Of a DNA stretch of 64,000 bases, positions 60,302-64,000 are shown one piece after another. A program made the translations under genes and the position numbers. Location of the stretch: NCBI RefSeq assembly GCF_008831285.2, contig NC_045140.1:17606370-17670369 (forward strand). The letters are read 5' to 3'. The notes below the pieces were generated by a model. The model saw only the letters and a program-made list of their open reading frames with translations, searched no databases and was not told the DNA's origin. Within the stretch, counting starts at the first letter, position 1. The number at the start of each line of letters is the position of its first letter. Origin of the DNA: Nymphaea colorata (Eukaryota; Streptophyta; Magnoliopsida; Nymphaeales; Nymphaeaceae).

Positions 60302-61297
60302 GGGGTGAAATAAAATTTTCATAAAATGTTTCCTCAGTAAAATTTTATTTTTCAAATCTGGGTCTGATCCAGGTTTCTAAATTTTGGTGCTACCGAATCC
60401 ATACTTGGCCCGCTCGCAACCATCAGGGCCCTACGTCGGTTAGAGGATCATTTCCGTCCAACTGTATAAGTCAACCCCCTCGTCTTCCTTGCTAAACGAA
60501 ATGGTCGGGCGCCGTGAAGGCGGCGGCGGCAACAACCAACTCCCCTCAAGCGCCCCCTCCAACGAAGGCCCCCACGCCATTGCGATAAATTGCAGAAACG
60601 CCACCCCAGTTGCCATCTTCACGAGTCCTACCCTAACACCCCAAACTTGATTAAGCTCGACTGTAGTGACAATGAACTAGCACATTCTGAATTCTAACAC
60701 CTACGCGGCTCCAATCTTTACATGTTAACGGACCATCTAGATTTAGCTATGGTTAAGCAGTTATTTTCCTTAATTTGCAACTTAATTAAGTTTTTACTGT
60801 TTGAAGTTTTAAGCTGTCGATCACTTGCTAGCGTGGGTTAACGGCGCGGTTAATATCTCCGGCGACCATCTACGGAAAAGGGTTGGTTCATTGGCATGGC
60901 CGTCAATGTACGCCATCTGCAGCGTTTTAAACATTCATGGAGTCGTGGGCTTTGCTTAGAGTTTGGGTTCTATGCTTAAGTTGGTCGAATCAAGAAGGTT
61001 AAAGCGGCATGAGCGACTGGACCAACGGTGCCGGGCGACCGAACCAAGCGACAAGCATGGGCGGCCCTGCCCGAGGGTAAGTGCCTAAAGGGTTGTTAGG
61101 TTAGTTTAGGAGAAGGAAAGGGTGTTTAGGTAATTGTGTTTGATTTGTATCGTTTCATAACAGCTGCAAAGGGAAAAACGACCACCGAAGCCACATTCCC
61201 TGAGGGGGAGGAGGCGGTCTGAGAACCGCGGCATCTCTTTCTTTCTCTCCCTCTCTTTCTCACTCTCAAATTCCTCGTTCCCTCGCTTTCCACTGCA

Positions 61298-64000
61298 ATG
61301 GATGCCGAGGTAAGCTAATAACTCCTCTCTCTCTCTCTCTCTGGTCTCTGTCTTTCTTTCTCTCTCTCTCTCTCTCTCTACAGATTATCACTCTTAAGGA
61401 TTGCTCCAATCGAAGGCTTCTTGAAAAGCTGCCGTCTCTCTCCATCGCTCCCAAAGGGGCGAACTTTTCATCCTTTTGCTTGTTACCTACACTTCTTTCA
61501 ACCAGATGTCTCTGTCTCTCTAACCGTACAGTTTTTACAGGTGATGGTTCCTCCGCTACCAAGCATTTCTGCGACACCAACTATGGATTTCTACGGTCTG
61601 AACATTCCTCCCAAATGGGTTTCTCAGGAGACCATACAGTGCATCGCCAGAGAAGCGGCGGGGAGGATTCTCGTTGCCGAGCGCAAGGCGGTTCGATGTC
61701 AACAGGACTTGGCTGCTACGAAGGAGGAGGCAGTGAAGATGCTCGTTCGGATGAAGCAGATGATGGATTCCAAGGTGAGAGAATGGTCCTTTTGAAACTG
61801 GATTTTTGTGTTGTCTTTCGTTTTGGCTGGTGGACGGTGGAGTTGGTCCCCAGTTTTTATTCGATGATCCTAGACTGTGGTCGGTTTTTTGCTTGTTCTG
61901 CTGCGTTGGTAGTCGATTACAGTATAGTTGTTTACCTTTCTTCATTTGTAGTTTCCGGTTTGCTGTTGCTTACATTAAGAAATTTTAGCGATTTCCCCTT
62001 TTACCTTGGGCGGTGTTCTTTAGAGTGGGAGTTCGGCGCCCTATGCTCTGGGCTTGCTGTTTCTGATGCTTTATTGGGTTTTCTTCCTTCACTTATTCTT
62101 TGCTGTTATCTTTTGCATTACCCACGCAGATTTGCTTTGGAAAGCTTTAGCTTTCCGATGGTGATAGCTAATGGTTTTGATGTTGGGATCTTGAAATGTT
62201 TGGTAAAGTAACTTAGAGGTGAACATTGTTCCTTTTTTTGTGTGTGTGTGTGTGTGTTGTTGTGGATTGTTTGAGAAAGAAAAGGGGGAGGGAGGGTGTG
62301 GGCAGTGAACGTCTGAAGAGTTTTCTTGTATCGATCTTTACCAGTTCTTTTCAGATTCTCCCAGCTTTTATTGCTCATATTTGTCCAGCGTATTTTCTAG
62401 AATCAATTTTTAGTGCAAGTTAATAATTTGTTAAGAGATGGTTTTCCTTGATGTTTCATTGGCAAGGGCATTAATGGCACTGAGGGTTCTGGTATAGAAG
62501 CTTATCCTAAACAGTAAGAGAGGAGGTACATCTTTTGGTGAAAATGGTGGTGATAGAATATTGGATGTAGTGGGAAGAGCAAGAAATCGTGATGAAACTC
62601 AAGAGCCAAAAATGTTCTCTGCAAGAAGATGCCGAGATCATTTTTAGGGCCTTATAAAGAAAGGATGTGTTAGAATATGGCGCTGAGTCATGTAAAAACA
62701 CAACCATAATAGATACGGAGCTCACGTTAGAAGCTCACCCGACAAGACTTCAGCAGTTATAAATTTATAATCATAGTATGCTTCTTAGTTTGTGCATTGG
62801 GTTGGTACCACAATCTGCTATCCTTTAGTAAACTGAAAATATATGAACTATAAAGACAATAGTCTGATATTCTTGTATTCTCTTTGCATCATTCACTTTG
62901 GTATATGTTTGCTCACGTTGGGATTGTTCTGCTGAATTGAAGTCTCTAAAGAACAATTTTTTAAAGGAAGGTTTGTCAGAGTTGTTTTTTTTTTGAGTTT
63001 TTATATCAGTTTCACTCTTTTTCATTTTACATCTTTCTTTCTTATCCTGGCAGCAATTCGTCACAAAATAAATATACAATAATGTGTACCTTGTCAAATT
63101 TGTCATCCTATAAATACAGCATGATCATCAATTGGAGCATGATAAGCAACAACAAAGACAAAACTTATACTAATAAAAATATCTGTTTACTCCTTGAGTG
63201 CCATTGATCTGCATAAGCATGGCTTGTAAATGAGAGCACTTACTATCTTTTCTAAGTTTTCTTGTCAGATAGCTGAAGCGGAAAAGGAGTCATTAGTTCA
63301 GAGCAGACAGATTAAAGAGCTTGAGTATCAACTCATGGAAGCTGAAGACATAATCCTAAGCCTTAGAACTGAATTATCAGAACTTTTAGGAAAGTTTGAC
63401 AGGAGGAAAGGTGGATTGGCGACATCAGATGAGCATATTCCAAAAGAAAGTGCTCCTGTCCTTGAAGATGCATATAATCAGAAGAAGTTTAGTTCTGCTT
63501 CTCCTCACCCTGAACCGCTTAAATGCACTGATGAGGGTACGGACGCTAATGCTAGAATTACAAGTGGTCTCCAACATGGAAACAACTCAAGATTATGCAG
63601 TGCAGAAAATAGGGCATCCATGAAAAATTTCGATGTACAGAATCCAGACTTAGCCTCAATAATTATGAGGCACAAAGAAACAGAATCATGTAGGAATGGG
63701 TGCACTCAACGAATTCGTGCATTTGAGAATAGCTTGCTTTCTGAACATTGGCCTAATCCTGGAGGACATACTCATCGGTCCTCCTTTCTGAAGAATGTTT
63801 GTAATGTTGCCAATGCCATCGAACAGCCTTCTGCTATTCCATCTGCTATGGCTAAACAGGAGAACAAAATGACAAAGAGTGGCGGTTTAACATGGCCAAA
63901 ACAAATGATTGATGTTGGTGGAAGGACCGACGCTAGATATTCAGACATGGTTTTCTCTACATCCTTCTCAAGGAGTAAAAAAAATGCCTGTCAGCAGAGC
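61298..64000 (+). CDS. Coiled-coil protein of unknown function (5' part, runs off the window)
   Basis: Exons: 61298-61309 (MDAE), 61541-61774, and 63269 onward to the window edge. Introns are phase 0 with GTAAGC and GTGAGA donors and CAG acceptors, and the joined frame stays open for 326 visible residues. The N-terminus is Pro-rich. From about 35 to 130 there is a charged, heptad-like helix: WVSQETIQCIAREAAGRI, then AERKAVRCQQDL, MLVRMKQMMDSK, AEKESLVQSRQIKELEYQLMEAEDI and LRTELSELL. The rest is Ser/Asn-rich and probably disordered, with a TQRIRAFENSLL motif near 238-250. The family is not recognised. A CT-rich leader precedes the start, supporting a promoter nearby. The 12-base first exon is inferred; translation could instead begin at MVPPLP in exon 2. 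No enzyme motif is seen. Confidence 0.75.
61325..61380. repeat. CT microsatellites in intron 1 of the coiled-coil gene
   Basis: Two CT runs separated by GGTCTCTGTC-type sequence, just after the first donor site. Confidence 0.9.
62239..62256. repeat. TG microsatellite in intron 2 of the coiled-coil gene
   Basis: Nine TG units following a T run. Confidence 0.95.

Larger units (their letters stand above)
56453..61297. other. Intergenic, about 4.8 kb
   Basis: The 3' UTR of the DUF716 gene probably occupies the first few hundred bases. Contents: GA microsatellite (56758-56778), short palindrome ATGCCAAAA/TTTTGGCAT near 58223, dispersed-repeat patches (59590-59870, 60350-60420), an 18-bp palindrome (60284-60301) and a GC-rich island at about 60430-60650 open on both strands (58 codons minus, 49 codons plus) with no recognised protein. 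The CT-rich stretch at 61233-61266 is the likely leader of the next gene. Confidence 0.5.

Noticed and set aside
61480-62211. 243-codon plus-strand frame
   Set aside because: It is out of frame with the coiled-coil exon and runs into its intron; the spliced frame 61541-61774 plus 63269 onward is better supported.
1-64000. tRNA, rRNA, CRISPR or organellar insertions
   Set aside because: None seen: no tRNA cloverleaf with matching boxes, no rRNA-like block, no regularly spaced repeats and no chloroplast or mitochondrial gene fragments.

Overview
The window is nuclear DNA of a seed plant, most likely a non-grass flowering plant. Genes carry GT-AG introns of up to about 1.9 kb, intergenic DNA is AT-rich with many GA/CT and AT microsatellites and small non-autonomous DNA transposons, and the recognisable proteins are plant families (BIR-type receptor pseudokinase, SIK1 Ste20 kinase, NSP5-like kelch protein, DUF761 and DUF716/TMEM45 proteins). 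There is no prokaryotic, viral or organellar gene content. The species cannot be named from the sequence alone.

Layout. 1-16.5 kb is gene-poor. It holds three small plus-strand ORFs (3592-3789, 8170-8415, 13578-13802) that look like diverged members of one family of single-pass membrane microproteins, set among MITEs (a PIF/Harbinger-like element at 2367-2841 with TTA target duplication, a hAT-like element at 6324-6511 with an 8-bp target duplication, a second hAT-like element at 7303-7592), a tandem duplication with an expanded AT microsatellite, and several hairpins. 16.5-19.2 kb is a two-exon NSP5-like kelch gene. 19.2-25.3 kb has no recognisable gene. 25.3-25.9 kb is a small intronless gene for a two-helix membrane protein ending in a DUF761 motif. 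26-32 kb again shows no recognised gene. 32.2-34.0 kb (minus) is an intronless BIR2/BIR3-like LRR receptor pseudokinase. After a 4.6-kb divergent spacer holding a GC-armed MITE (37180-37396), 38.6-54.1 kb is a complete 17-exon SIK1 (Hippo/MST-like MAP4K) gene whose spliced frame stays open and gives 768 residues. 55.5-56.5 kb is an intronless DUF716/TMEM45-like membrane protein gene. From 61.3 kb to the end is the 5' part of a coiled-coil protein gene of unknown function, cut by the window edge.

The genes do not form a pathway or operon. The one functional link between neighbours is that BIR pseudokinases (BAK1 regulators) and SIK1 (reported in Arabidopsis to act with BIK1 and RBOHD) both belong to pattern-triggered immune signalling and sit divergently here; whether that matters is inference. 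The most novel-looking content is the microprotein family, the repeated TVV-type motif in the SIK1 N-terminus, and the partial coiled-coil gene.
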